Shown here: in pieces, positions 56,437 through 64,000 of the stretch
Numbering within the stretch: position 1 is the stretch's first letter
How the letters are laid out: each line of letters opens with the position of its first letter
Source: DASSUW01 sp963844205
GTDB lineage: Bacteria; Actinomycetota; Thermoleophilia; Solirubrobacterales; Solirubrobacteraceae
DNA: 64,000 nt
Reading direction: 5' to 3'
Assembly: GCA_963844205.1 (NCBI GenBank)
Contig: CAWJNK010000014.1
Span: forward strand, 620,001 to 684,000
The notes under the pieces: model-generated
Seen by the model: the letters and a program-made list of their open reading frames with translations, nothing else
Told to the model about the DNA's origin: nothing
Databases searched by the model: none
Position numbers and translations under genes: made by a program

Positions 56437-57513
56437 TCAGAGGACGGCGAGCTCCTCGCGGGACATGCCGTCCAGGCCGAGGCTGCTCACGGTCCGCTTC
56501 CCCTCGCCTCGAAAGTCGCGCGAGAGAACGACCGAAGCGATCGCGATCACGGCGTCCATCAGCGGAGTGGGTACGCCGAGACGCGCGGCTAGATCGGTCA
56601 GGAAGATCAACGAGTAGCCGACGTCTTCTGTGAGATAGCGGTGGTCGAGCTGGCTCTGCGCTGCGATCCCGAGGAAGCCGGGGGCGGTGCTGTACCCGGT
56701 CGAGTAGTTCTCCTCGCGCATGTAGCCCTGCCTGACCCCGAGCGCGGGTTCGGACAGGATCGCGACGCTCAGCGCGGCCGCGATCGCCAGCCTCTCCTGG
56801 TCGACCGCCTCGATCAGCCGCCCGACGCTCTCAGTCACACCCTCCTCGTAGAACAAGAAGTCGCCGCCGGTTCGCTCGAGAAGGCCGGCGTTGAGCAGCG
56901 TGACCGCGGGATGGATCACCGGGTTGCCGTTCTGGAGGGTGGTCTGGAAGACGCCTTCGGCCATTTCGACAGCTGGCCAGACATCCCGCACGAGCTCGTA
57001 CAGGCGCCCCGTCCCCGCTCGCGGCAGCGCTGCGAGGTACACCCCGGTCGTCAGCTTGAGGAAGACGTTGACGACGCCCGGCTCGGTAACCCGCACCGCG
57101 TACGGCAGCGTGCTGGTCTCACCGACGATGCATCGCTGGTCGTCGAGCTCGAGCCCGGCCGCACGCTTGAACGCGATCGCGCCGGCGCACGACCCGGGAC
57201 AGATGAGAACGGCCATGCCGTCGGTCAGGTGGACCCCGGCCACGGCGGCCAGCGGCTCGGTGCTGTACGCCGGGCCCACGAGCACCACGAGTTCGGCACC
57301 GGCCATGGCCTCCGCGGCGTCGTGCCCGGCATACCGGATCGGAGCGAAGCCCTCGAGATCACCGCGCGCGGTGATGCCGCCGGCCTTGTCCACCGCGACC
57401 ACGTTCGCGCCGAACTCCGGCGGCGCGTACAGCGACACCTCATGGCCGTGCTGGGCGAAGTCGAACGCCGACGCAACCCCTCCGTTACCCGCTCCGAGCA
57501 CTGCCACGCGCAT
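56437..57513 (-). CDS. NAD(P)-dependent opine/octopine dehydrogenase-family oxidoreductase
   Basis: The 358-residue protein has an N-terminal Rossmann motif (VAVLGAGNGGVASAFDFAQHG) and the family's PGSCAGAIAFKRA and NPVIHPAVTLLNAGLLERTGGDFLFYEEG regions, with the catalytic His in NPVIHPAVTL. The C-terminal half matches octopine/nopaline dehydrogenases, which join a keto acid and an amino acid reductively. ATG 57513 has a GGGGAGGT ribosome binding site five bases upstream. The specific opine is unknown; related bacterial enzymes make metallophores. Confidence 0.9.
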   Translation of the reverse strand: MRVAVLGAGNGGVASAFDFAQHGHEVSLYAPPEFGANVVAVDKAGGITARGDLEGFAPIRYAGHDAAEAMAGAELVVLVGPAYSTEPLAAVAGVHLTDGMAVLICPGSCAGAIAFKRAAGLELDDQRCIVGETSTLPYAVRVTEPGVVNVFLKLTTGVYLAALPRAGTGRLYELVRDVWPAVEMAEGVFQTTLQNGNPVIHPAVTLLNAGLLERTGGDFLFYEEGVTESVGRLIEAVDQERLAIAAALSVAILSEPALGVRQGYMREENYSTGYSTAPGFLGIAAQSQLDHRYLTEDVGYSLIFLTDLAARLGVPTPLMDAVIAIASVVLSRDFRGEGKRTVSSLGLDGMSREELAVL

Positions 57514-57637
57514 CCCGACCTCCCCGATGTCAAACGTCCGCGTTGGTCTGAGCTCGACGGACCCTAAGTGCCTCGCCCGGCGGCGCGCAAGCGACGCGAC
57601 CACGCAGAATCCTGCTGCCGCTTCGCGAGCGCCAACC

Positions 57638-57718
57638 CGGCACCGCAACCTCGGGATCACCTGCGTCTACCTGCAAGGCATCGACAGCGGCGAGGTCGTC
57701 GAGACCGTGCACGCATGA
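57638..57718 (+). pseudogene. Tyrosine recombinase C-terminal fragment (plus strand)
   Basis: RHRNLGITCVYLQGIDSGEVVETVHA, ending at TGA 57718, is the C-terminal end of a tyrosine recombinase: the catalytic Tyr lies in TxVYLQGID, after an altered LGH box (RHRNLGIT). Only about 26 residues remain. The matching upstream catalytic portion lies on the opposite strand at 57768-57908, implying an inversion. Confidence 0.65.
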
Positions 57719-57767
57719 CGCGCGCCGATGATCCCCTCAGCGCCTCACTGCGGCTCTGATCGACCTC

Positions 57768-57908
57768 GCGGGCCATCTCGACGGCGTGGGCGTGACGGAG
57801 CTGATGTGGCGCGAAGCGGCGCCGCACGCCTGCCGCGGCGGCGGTGCGCCGCAGCTCCGCGCGAGCCGCGGCCGGCGACCAGTGGCGTCCGCATGTCGCA
57901 GCGGTCAT
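57768..57908 (-). pseudogene. Tyrosine recombinase catalytic fragment (minus strand)
   Basis: RHWSPAAARAELRRTAAAAGV, then FAPHQLRHAHAVEMAREV, is the region with the conserved HxLRH box of tyrosine recombinases. The protein loses homology after AREV and no N-terminal domain is found. Together with the plus-strand fragment it represents one integrase gene that was broken and partly inverted. Confidence 0.65.
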
Positions 57909-58045
57909 CGCGGATCCGCGAGGACTATGGCGCGTGCCTCTTAGCTAAGGAGCAGGCGCGGCGAGCGGCAACGGAACTACTCGGCGCGCTGCGCCACGCC
58001 GTCCCACGTTGAAGACCCGCGGCCCTGCATGCACCGCTCAGTCTG

Positions 58046-58906
58046 TCAGGCGCCCGGACCCAGCAGCTTCCGCCGTAGCTCCGCCGGCAGCCCGTCCGCG
58101 CCGAACTCGTCGATCAGCCACTCGCCCGTCGCGGTGCGTCGCATCTGGAGCACATTGCCGTTCGTCAACGTGGCGGCCGCTCGGTCGCCGCTGATGGCGG
58201 TTGCCTGGACCGTCGCGCTGAGGTGCTCCGCTGCCCACCGCCACGATTTCTTGGACGGCCTGATCACCTGCTTGCAGACGGTGTAGGCGTTGCAGACCTG
58301 AGCGCTGGCGGCGAACAGCCGCGCCCAGTTGTGGGCGGTCTCGGCGATCGGCCCCTTGGCCCCCGGCCACGCGCCGGGGAAGCTCACGCCCGCGACGATG
58401 CCGACGGACTGGTCGTCGAGCCGGCACCAGCTCGAGACGTCGCGCGGGAAGCGGTAGCTCAGGCTCGTCTGGCCGGCCGGCCAGCGCCGGAAGAGCGTGA
58501 TCTCGCTCCGCGGATCACCCGGCGGCGCGGCGACGTTCGCGCCGCAGGTCGCGCTGATCTCAGCGCCGCTGACCGTTTCGAAGGTCTGGTTGCGCACAGG
58601 TGGAACCAGCGACACCGTCAGTACCCGTCCGTCGAGGCTGAAGCGCACGCCGCGCTCGACGTCGGTAGCGACGACCTTCTTGCCCGGCGGCGCCGCCGGC
58701 CGTTCGACGCCAGACTCGCGCGCGACGGTCACGACGACCGCGACGAGGGCGACGACCACGGCGAGCGCCACCAGCGTGCGCCGGCCGGTCGCGGCGAGGC
58801 GCGGCAGCCACCGGCGATCGAAGACACGGGAGCGCGCATGGCTCTCGGTGTCGCGACGGTGCGCGCGGCGCAGCTCACGTTCGAGGTCGTCGAAGAAGTC
58901 GGTCAT
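58046..58906 (-). CDS. Membrane-anchored anti-sigma factor-like protein
   Basis: The 286-residue product has a short cytosolic N-terminus (DFFDDLERELRRAHRRD), one membrane helix TLVALAVVVALVAVVVTVA, and an extracytoplasmic domain with four cysteines (CGANV, WCRLDD, VCNAYTVCKQ). Its ATG overlaps the sigma factor stop (ATGA). It is therefore the presumed anti-sigma partner; it has no classical zinc ASD motif. It could sense an extracellular signal through its Cys pairs. Confidence 0.8.
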   Translation of the reverse strand: MTDFFDDLERELRRAHRRDTESHARSRVFDRRWLPRLAATGRRTLVALAVVVALVAVVVTVARESGVERPAAPPGKKVVATDVERGVRFSLDGRVLTVSLVPPVRNQTFETVSGAEISATCGANVAAPPGDPRSEITLFRRWPAGQTSLSYRFPRDVSSWCRLDDQSVGIVAGVSFPGAWPGAKGPIAETAHNWARLFAASAQVCNAYTVCKQVIRPSKKSWRWAAEHLSATVQATAISGDRAAATLTNGNVLQMRRTATGEWLIDEFGADGLPAELRRKLLGPGA

Positions 58907-59442
58907 GGGGTCCGCCCTTCCAGCTTGCGCCGCAGGCTCGCCAGGCCGCGCGAGACGCGCTTACGGATCACGGCCTCGGACGTGTGCGTGGCGGCGGCGA
59001 TCTGCTCGTACTCCTGCTCGTCGACCACGCGCGCCTCGATCGCGGCGCGCTGGTCGGCCGGCAGCCGTCGCAGGAGCTGCACGACGTCGCCCTCCGCGGT
59101 CACCACGAGCTCGATCGCGTCATCGTCGAGCACGAGCGGCGCCATCCCGAGCGCCCGGCGGGCGCGGTCCTCGACGCGCCCGTGCGCCAGCGTCCGCGCG
59201 AGCTTGTGCCGCGCGATCCCGTACAGCCAGCCGATCGCCGGACCCTTGGCGGGGTCAAAGCGACGCCGTGACGCGAGCGCCGCGGCGAACGTCTCCGCGG
59301 TCAGATCGGCCGCCAGCTCGCCGTCGCCGGTGCGCCGCATGAAAAACCCGGCCAGCGGCCGCGCATGGCGCCGGTAGAAGGCGGCGAAGGCCTCCTCGTC
59401 ACCCACCGAGGCGACCAACAGCTCCTCGTCGGAGACCATCAT
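58903..59442 (-). CDS. ECF-type RNA polymerase sigma factor
   Basis: A 179-residue sigma factor with region 2 (AFAAFYRRHARPLAGFFMRRTGDGELAADLTAETFAAALASRRRFDPAKGPAIGWLYGIARHKLARTL) and region 4 (LLRRLPADQRAAIEARVVDEQEYEQIAAATHTSEAVIRKRVSRGLASLRRKL). I place the start at ATG 59442. The pair is in order sigma then putative anti-sigma, with coupled translation. Its regulon is unknown. Region 4 HTH is intact. Confidence 0.92.
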   Translation of the reverse strand: MMVSDEELLVASVGDEEAFAAFYRRHARPLAGFFMRRTGDGELAADLTAETFAAALASRRRFDPAKGPAIGWLYGIARHKLARTLAHGRVEDRARRALGMAPLVLDDDAIELVVTAEGDVVQLLRRLPADQRAAIEARVVDEQEYEQIAAATHTSEAVIRKRVSRGLASLRRKLEGRTP

Positions 59443-59656
59443 CAACAGATCATTGCCGGGACCGGCCGCGTTTGTGACCGAATCGCAAAACGTGATGCCC
59501 AGCCGACCCGAACCGGGAGCGCGCGGGGCCGTCGGTCGAGCAGCGGCTGACGTGCAGAACATGGTCCCATGCGCGACACGGCCCGGCTCATCGCGAGCCA
59601 GTGCTCCCTTCGCCTGCCAGGAGCGGTCTGACCACCCCCCGCGGCGGAGTGCTCCG

Positions 59657-60763
59657 TTTGTCGCTTCTATGTCAAGAAATTGAGTTGGGGGAGGGTGGTG
59701 TCCTGGTCGGGTGGGGCGACTGAAGTAGGCGCCAGACGCGGCGGGCGAGGTAGCGCTTGAGACAGCGGATCGCCTCGCGGGTGCTCTTGCCTTCGCTGCG
59801 GCGACGTTCGATGTAGTCGCGGGTCTGCGGGTGACAGCGCGCGCGGGTGACGATCACGCGGTGCAGCGCGGCGTTGATCTGGCGGTTGCCACCCTGGTCG
59901 AGCCGGTGGCGCTGCGTGTTGCCCGAGCTGGCGGGGATCGGCGCGACGCCGGCGGCGCGGGCCAGTTTCGCCGAGGTCGCGAAGCGCTGGGCGCCGGCGA
60001 TCTCGCCGACCAGCTTGGCCGCCGTCAGCGGCCCGAACCCGGGCTCGGTGAGCAGTTGCGGCGCGATCTGCTCGACGAGCTCGGCGATGTCGCGCTTGAG
60101 CCCGTTGATCGCCAGGGTCAGCTCGCGCAGGCGGCGCAGCTCGTCGCGCGCGATCCGAACGCGCATCGTTTGCTCGGCCCGGGCCAGACGCCGGCCGATC
60201 CGCGTGCTCCACCTCTTCGAGAACAGCGCGCCGCCCGGCAGCCGTAGCTCCGGCCACAGATCGTGCAGATGCCAGAGCAGCGTGCTGTTGAGCTCGACGC
60301 GATGGCAGACCAGCCGTTCGCGATGGTCGACGAGCAGCCGCAGATCCAGCTCGGGCCCGTCCAGGTGCGCCTCCGGGAACGACTGAAGGCCCTCCTGCAG
60401 CGCGACGCGGGCCACGTTGAGCGCGTCGATCGGGTCGGATTTGCCGCGCTGGCGACCCCGACACGTGTCGGCAATCCTCAAGCGCCCACGCGCGGTCCTC
60501 GTCGAGCTCGCGCGCCCACTGCAACAGGGCGCCGAACCCCCGCTGGCCGACGGGGACGATCTGCTCGCCGAGCCGCTCGCCGGTTGGCGCTGCGACCGCA
60601 GCGATCGCGTGCGAACGCTTGTGAGTGTCCGCGCCGAGCACGATCATTGCCTCGTCCTCCTGTCTCGAACAGAACGGACGCCTGGCGGACACGGCTTGCT
60701 GGAGGCGACGCCACGCATCTATCAAGTCACGCCAGACATCCCCGACCGGCGACGAGCGACAAA
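59657..60763. mobile_element. IS110-family insertion sequence, decayed
   Basis: The element is bounded by a short inverted repeat, TTTGTCGC (59657-59664) and GCGACAAA (60756-60763), and contains a broken IS110 transposase on the minus strand. IS110 elements lack long terminal repeats, so the ends are approximate. About 115 bp between the right end and the transposase start would hold the non-coding bridge RNA region in an intact element. Confidence 0.7.
59672..60647 (-). pseudogene. IS110 transposase with internal deletion and frameshift
   Basis: From ATG 60647 the first frame gives MIVLGADTHKRSHAIAAVAA and ARELDEDRAWALEDCRHV (the RuvC-like DEDD N-terminal part). About 35 residues are then absent, and the protein resumes in another frame with RGKSDPIDALNVARVAL. 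The C-terminal half contains ELVEQIAPQLLTEPGFGPLTAAKLVGEIAG and ASSGNTQRHRLDQGGNRQINAALHRV, the serine-containing transposase motif. Because of the deletion and frame loss, it is inactive. Confidence 0.9.
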
Positions 60764-61104
60764 ACACAAGGAAGTCAGGCCCTAGCCGGCCGACAGCCTC
60801 AATGAGAGTCAGCTCGCCGCCCGGTCGGGACCCTCTCCTCCGCGTCGGACGTCACCGACGAGCTCAATCAGAACAGCAAGCCTCGATGCGGCAGTCCCGT
60901 GCTCGCCGACAGCGGACCGGGCTGTCGACCCCACACGCCGACGGCGTCCGCGCGACCGCCGATACCGTCTTCCGGCGTGCGCCAGACACAGACGGCCGCC
61001 TCGGCCCTGAAACCCGCCGGGCGCGCAGGCTGCACTGCCTACGCGCCCGGCTCACAGGGTCAACGGTCGCTCAGCCGTCGCTGCGCTGAACGGCGTCGAC
61101 CGGA
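60764..61104. other. Non-coding stretch with a terminator-like hairpin
   Basis: I see no supported gene in this 341-bp stretch. It contains one clear hairpin: GCCGGGCGCG (61016-61025) and CGCGCCCGGC (61042-61051), 54 bp downstream of the minus-strand secreted protein stop, a likely terminator. The rest is GC-rich with no motif. Confidence 0.5.
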
Positions 61105-61449
61105 CTAGCCGCCGAGGCACTGCTCCAGCGAGTCGAGTCCCTTGCCGTCGCAGTTAGCCTGCGGTCCGCCTTCGCGCACGGGCGGCAGCACGCCTTGCGG
61201 CGCGTGCAGGAACGTCGACGTGGTGACGGTCTCACCGTCGGTGAGCACGACGAAGCCGCCGTGGGGCTTCTCCTCGGTACCGGGATTCGACTTCGTCGGG
61301 GTGAACTCGCCGGTCGTGATGTCGACCACGCCCACGGCGCCGGCGCTCGGGGGCTTCTTCGCGACCGTGCAATCGAATGCCTGTGCAGGCACGGCAAGCG
61401 CGAGCGCCACGAGGACGGCGCCGGGCAGCGCCGTGACCCTGAGTCGCAT
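61105..61449 (-). CDS. Small secreted protein
   Basis: The 114-residue product starts at ATG 61449 after an AAGGAAGGAG Shine-Dalgarno-like region. A signal peptide (RLRVTALPGAVLVALALAVPAQA, cleavage near residue 24) is clear. The mature part has two cysteine pairs' worth of Cys (FDCTVAKKPP, ANCDGK, EQCLGG) and reads TTGEFTPTKSNPGTEEKPHGGFVVLTDGETVTTSTF. No known domain. Located between decayed mobile DNA on both sides. Confidence 0.8.
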   Translation of the reverse strand: MRLRVTALPGAVLVALALAVPAQAFDCTVAKKPPSAGAVGVVDITTGEFTPTKSNPGTEEKPHGGFVVLTDGETVTTSTFLHAPQGVLPPVREGGPQANCDGKGLDSLEQCLGG

Positions 61450-61653
61450 GGCTTTCTCCTTCCTTGGATTTCGCCGCGGGTATGCGGCCTGACCGCCGTC
61501 AATCAACCTGCTGCGTGCGTCAGCTGTCAAGCACACCCCCCCAGACGTTCAGGTGTCAGCGAACGAGCGTGCGGAAAGGAACGACGTACTCGGTGCTGCT
61601 CCTTATGCCTGATGGGAGCACTCGGGCCACGGGACGCCTGACTGCTCCTATCC

Positions 61654-61899
61654 ATGGAGGCTGTTGCACAAACAGGACGCGTTGGGGAAATCTCCAACGG
61701 GGCGCTGTCCTGCCCTGGTGTCGCAGAACGACACTAGGACAGGACGACGGCAGTGAAACCGCGCACAACCGGTTCGGGCGCTGGTGTCGCAGGCGGCCGC
61801 GAGGCCGATGTGCGTGGAGTAGCCGACTCCGCTCGCCGTCTGCATTGTCGAGATCCACAACGACGACGCGTCGACGCCGCTTTACGCGACAGCCTCCAT
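61654..61899. repeat. 246-bp segment bounded by 11-bp inverted repeats (MITE-like)
   Basis: ATGGAGGCTGT (61654-61664) and ACAGCCTCCAT (61889-61899) are perfect reverse complements. The left end continues as TGCACAAAC, similar to ends of some IS5/IS1182-group elements. The interior codes for nothing and contains the hairpin at 61708-61744. No target duplication could be confirmed. Confidence 0.45.
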
Positions 61900-62224
61900 G
61901 CAACACGGCACTCAGACGTCCCCGCGGGAACGTCTGGGGCGCATTGCCGCAATGCGCGAACAGGAGTGCGGCCGTTTGGTTCCGGCCTCTAGCAGCGTCG
62001 CCATGCCGCAGCTGAGCCCGGCGCGCGGAGCAGCGAATTGTTGAGTCAGATCCCGGATCGCCCACGCCCTCGGAGGAGACTCCGATCACCCGGGATCGGT
62101 ACTCCGATTCGCGTCCCTTCACAGAGCAGATGTCCTGGCGTGCTGTCCGTGCTGCCCTGACGAGGGCGCGCACAGAGGGTGCGGCCGAAACCATGGCCGT
62201 GCCGGTGGGCGGGCCGCGGCGTGG

Positions 62225-62324
62225 CCTCCCGGGGCGCTCGAGCGCGAGCTTGCGAGCGCTGCCCCGGGAGGGCATGACGCGGACCGTCCCAAGCCCGCCT
62301 TCGGGCGCAAACGCGACGGTCCGC
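62225..62324 (-). terminator. Two tandem GC hairpins after the 62329 gene
   Basis: GCGGACCGTC (62279-62288) pairs with GACGGTCCGC (62315-62324), with an inner GCCCG/CGGGC stem. Further downstream, CCTCCCGGGGC (62225-62235) pairs with GCCCCGGGAGG (62261-62271). They begin 4 bp after the stop of the minus-strand membrane protein gene, so they are probable terminators. Confidence 0.65.
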
Positions 62325-62328
62325 CGCG

Positions 62329-63078
62329 TTACGCGCCCGCGTTGCGGGCGAGCTCGCGCAGGCGGGCGACCTCGGCTTGCGCGCGCGGCGGGAGGTCCAT
62401 GGCATCGAGGCGCGCCGCGACCTCGGCGACCTCGCCCGCGAGCCCGCCGGCCCGGCGCGGTGTCCCGAAGGCCGAGGCGGCGGCGGGCGCGGCCTCGGGG
62501 CGGGCCTGGAGGCGGCGCAGGAGCGGCGGGAGCGCCGTCGACAGCACTGTGATGACGAGCAGCACCGCCAGCCCTCGCGCGATCGGGTCGCTGTCGGCGT
62601 CCTCGAACGCGCCCAGCACGGCGAGCATGCCGATCGCCGTATCGATCCCCAGCGTCACCACCGACACCATCGTGAGGCGTCGCACGGCGTTCGAGTCGTC
62701 CGAGCGCAGCGCACGCAGCGTCAGCGACGCGTGCGAGCTCCACAGCGCCGCGAGGCCGGCGATGCCCCATGTGCGCCAGATCCAGTCGCCGCCGTCGGAC
62801 CACAGCGCGAGGAGCAGCGTGAGCAGCGCGGCAGCGGACGAGCCGATCGTGATCACGGCGAGGACCTGCGCCCAGCCCTGAGGTCGAAGCCGCAGCGCGG
62901 CGCCCGCGGCCGCCGTGCTCGTGAAGATGCTGAAGCCGAGGCTCGTCCCCACGACCCGCCACGACGTGTCGCTCCACGAGCCGGTCAGCAGCGCCACGAT
63001 CGCGACCGCCGCCGAGATGCACAGGCCCGCGACCAGCGCCCAGCCGGCCACCCTGCGCAGGTCCGCGACCTCCAGCAT
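62329..63078 (-). CDS. Membrane protein of unknown function with a polar C-terminal tail
   Basis: A 249-residue protein starting at ATG 63078. Six or so hydrophobic segments (for example WALVAGLCISAAVAIVALLTG, GFSIFTSTAAAGAALRL, VLAVITIGSSAAALLTLLLAL, LAVLLVITVLSTALPPLL) are followed by a soluble tail with heptad-like VAEVAARLDAMDLPPRAQAEVARLRELARN, predicted helical. No family recognised. It follows the ornithine cyclodeaminase-like gene by 23 bp, perhaps in one transcript. Confidence 0.75.
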   Translation of the reverse strand: MLEVADLRRVAGWALVAGLCISAAVAIVALLTGSWSDTSWRVVGTSLGFSIFTSTAAAGAALRLRPQGWAQVLAVITIGSSAAALLTLLLALWSDGGDWIWRTWGIAGLAALWSSHASLTLRALRSDDSNAVRRLTMVSVVTLGIDTAIGMLAVLGAFEDADSDPIARGLAVLLVITVLSTALPPLLRRLQARPEAAPAAASAFGTPRRAGGLAGEVAEVAARLDAMDLPPRAQAEVARLRELARNAGA

Positions 63079-63101
63079 CGCGCGGCGCAGCGTAGCGCCG
63101 G

Positions 63102-63941
63102 TCAGCGCCGCTCGCGCCGCTCCCAGACCGCCGCGGCCACGACCGCGTCCTCCCACGCCATGCCGGTGCTCTTGAAGAGCCGCGGGCCGGGCGGAAGCTC
63201 GGCGCCCGCGACGACATCGCGCAGCGTCACCAGCTCGCCGGGATCGAGCGCGCCGGCCTCGACCGCGCCCACCACGTCGCCGGCCTCGCGGAGGGCCGTG
63301 TCGCGCGACTCGACCACTACGGTCGCCCGCGAGGCGAGCGCGTCGTCGGTCTCGCGCGCCGCCGGGTCGTGCGACCCGATCGCCACCACGCACACGTGCT
63401 CGGCGACGAGCCCGCCGTCGAACAGCGGCTCGCGGGCGGTGGTGCAGCAGCAGATCACGTCGGCGGCGGCCACGAGGGCGTCACGGCCGGCGGCGTCACG
63501 GCCGAGCAGCTCCACCTCAGCGATCGGCCGCACCGCCGCGACGGCCTCGGCGTGCGCGCGCGCCTGTGGGCCGCGGCCGAACACCACCAGGCGGCTCGCT
63601 TCCGGCGCCGCCAGCCGCCTGACCGCGAGCGCGGACACCGCCGGCGTGCGCAGGTTGGTCAGCGCGATGCCGTCGAGCAGCGCGATCGGCGCGAGCGTGC
63701 CGGCGTCGAACAACACGCACACGCCCTGGATCCGCGGCTCGCGCGGCCCGACGGTGACGAGCTTGACCGCCGCGTAGCTGCCGGCGGCGGCCGGCATTAC
63801 CAGCAGCTCGCCCTCCCCCACCGGCAGCGCCGAGCGCGGCGGGCCGGCGTCCGGATCGAGCCCGGCGGCCAGCGCGGCCTCGAGCGCGTCCGCGGCCTCG
63901 ACCACCGACAGCGCACCCACGTCGAGGAACGGGAGGCTCAC
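63102..63941 (-). CDS. Ornithine cyclodeaminase/mu-crystallin family oxidoreductase
   Basis: The 279-residue protein has a Rossmann motif VVFGRGPQARAHAEAVAAV near 118, the substrate region LLDGIALTNLRTPAVSALAV near 88-107 and the C-terminal GPRLFKSTGMAWEDAVVAAAV typical of OCD/mu-crystallin proteins. It starts at GTG 63941, overlapping the preceding proline racemase-like gene. With that partner, a role as delta-1-pyrroline-2-carboxylate reductase in trans-3-hydroxyproline use is more likely than ornithine deamination (inference). Confidence 0.9.
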   Translation of the reverse strand: MSLPFLDVGALSVVEAADALEAALAAGLDPDAGPPRSALPVGEGELLVMPAAAGSYAAVKLVTVGPREPRIQGVCVLFDAGTLAPIALLDGIALTNLRTPAVSALAVRRLAAPEASRLVVFGRGPQARAHAEAVAAVRPIAEVELLGRDAAGRDALVAAADVICCCTTAREPLFDGGLVAEHVCVVAIGSHDPAARETDDALASRATVVVESRDTALREAGDVVGAVEAGALDPGELVTLRDVVAGAELPPGPRLFKSTGMAWEDAVVAAAVWERRERR

Positions 63942-64000
63942 CGCAGCACGAACCCGGTCCCGAGGTCGTCCCGCTCGTCGAGCACGAAGCGATGCTCGCC
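63938..64000 (-). CDS. Proline racemase-family protein, C-terminal end only
   Basis: The last 20 codons of a gene entering from the right edge read GEHRFVLDERDDLGTGFVLR and then TGA. This ending (a FVLD..D..GTGF pattern) matches the C-terminus of proline racemase/hydroxyproline dehydratase-epimerase proteins. It overlaps the OCD-like gene as GTGA. The catalytic cysteines are outside the window. Confidence 0.5.
   Translation of the reverse strand, partial: GEHRFVLDERDDLGTGFVLR

Larger units (their letters stand above)
61450..62328. other. About 0.9 kb of palindrome-rich DNA without a supported gene
   Basis: No open frame here has coherent coding character. It holds several near-perfect palindromes: 61708-61744 (GTGTCG/CGACAC plus outer TCCTG/CAGGA), 61913-61936 (24 bp, one mismatch pair), GCGCATTGC/GCAATGCGC at 61939-61957 with a 1-nt loop, and 62049-62097 with nested TCGGAG/CTCCGA. 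A pair of 11-bp inverted repeats bounds 61654-61899. The function may be protein binding, a non-coding RNA, or mobile-element scars. Confidence 0.6.

Noticed and set aside
57893..58012. 39-codon plus-strand ORF (SQRSSRIREDYGACLLAKEQ)
   Set aside because: It partly overlaps the integrase fragment in antisense, has no ribosome binding site and no relatives I recognise.
1..64000. CRISPR arrays, rRNA, tRNA or phage structural genes
   Set aside because: No regularly spaced repeats, no rRNA-like or complete tRNA-like sequence and no capsid/tail-type proteins were found.

Overview
This window is one continuous piece of a very GC-rich (roughly 70-73% by eye) bacterial chromosome. Gene content points to an actinobacterium, and the mix of genes fits the Thermoleophilia/Solirubrobacterales best, although no rRNA is present to prove it. 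The actinobacterial signs are many GTG starts, pervasive 4-nt ATGA/GTGA gene overlaps, a B12 acyl-CoA mutase split into large and small subunits, an SBP56 protein, and two acyl-CoA dehydrogenases. No tRNA, rRNA, CRISPR array or intact phage is visible.

Layout. 1-12.3 kb: a membrane protein pair, a marR-MFS-MFS efflux operon with a palindromic operator, a fatty acyl-CoA ligase, another MFS protein, OsmC, an ABC-type binding protein, a cupin, two mini-genes and a WecA/MraY-like enzyme. 12.4-14.4 kb: a kinase and a LysE exporter. 14.4-19.3 kb: a conserved housekeeping operon rpmE-DUF1385-prfA-prmC-sua5-glyA (translation, tRNA modification and one-carbon metabolism). 19.3-22.4 kb: two exported proteins. 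22.5-26 kb: etfB-etfA-ETF:quinone oxidoreductase, the electron outlet for the acyl-CoA dehydrogenases elsewhere in the window. 26-29.3 kb: a TetR/SMR efflux pair and a B12 mutase locus with a blue-copper gene between its subunits. 29.5-33.6 kb: SBP56, mini-protein, TetR and a hydrolase-glycosyltransferase fusion behind a clear promoter/operator. 34-46.7 kb: carbohydrate enzymes (a six-hairpin-like protein; a GH63+GH13 pair), a cupin regulator, an EamA exporter, an acyl-CoA dehydrogenase/HAD/thiolase operon and a leucyl aminopeptidase followed by an S37 peptidase remnant.

The most unusual locus is 46.7-49.3 kb. On the minus strand, three genes with strong Shine-Dalgarno sites encode a PaaK/CapK-like adenylate-forming enzyme, a multipass membrane protein with YD and GLGD motifs like those of presenilin/signal-peptide-peptidase intramembrane proteases (its frame is broken once), and a 29-residue basic-hydrophobic peptide. 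A 14-bp terminator hairpin follows. I propose it as a candidate peptide maturation or signalling system.

49.4-57.5 kb returns to metabolism: TSUP permease, acyl-CoA dehydrogenase, SnoaL-like protein, flavin monooxygenase, MeaB-type mutase chaperone, hexapeptide acyltransferase and opine dehydrogenase. 57.6-62.3 kb is the accessory, decayed stretch: two oppositely oriented fragments of a tyrosine recombinase, an ECF sigma/anti-sigma pair, a deleted IS110 element, a small secreted protein and about 0.9 kb of palindrome-rich non-coding DNA. The right edge has an ornithine-cyclodeaminase-like gene coupled to a proline racemase-family gene, suggesting hydroxyproline catabolism.

Two otherwise well-conserved genes (the mutase large subunit and the GLGD membrane protein) each carry a single-nucleotide frame break. 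These may be sequencing errors or real mutations.
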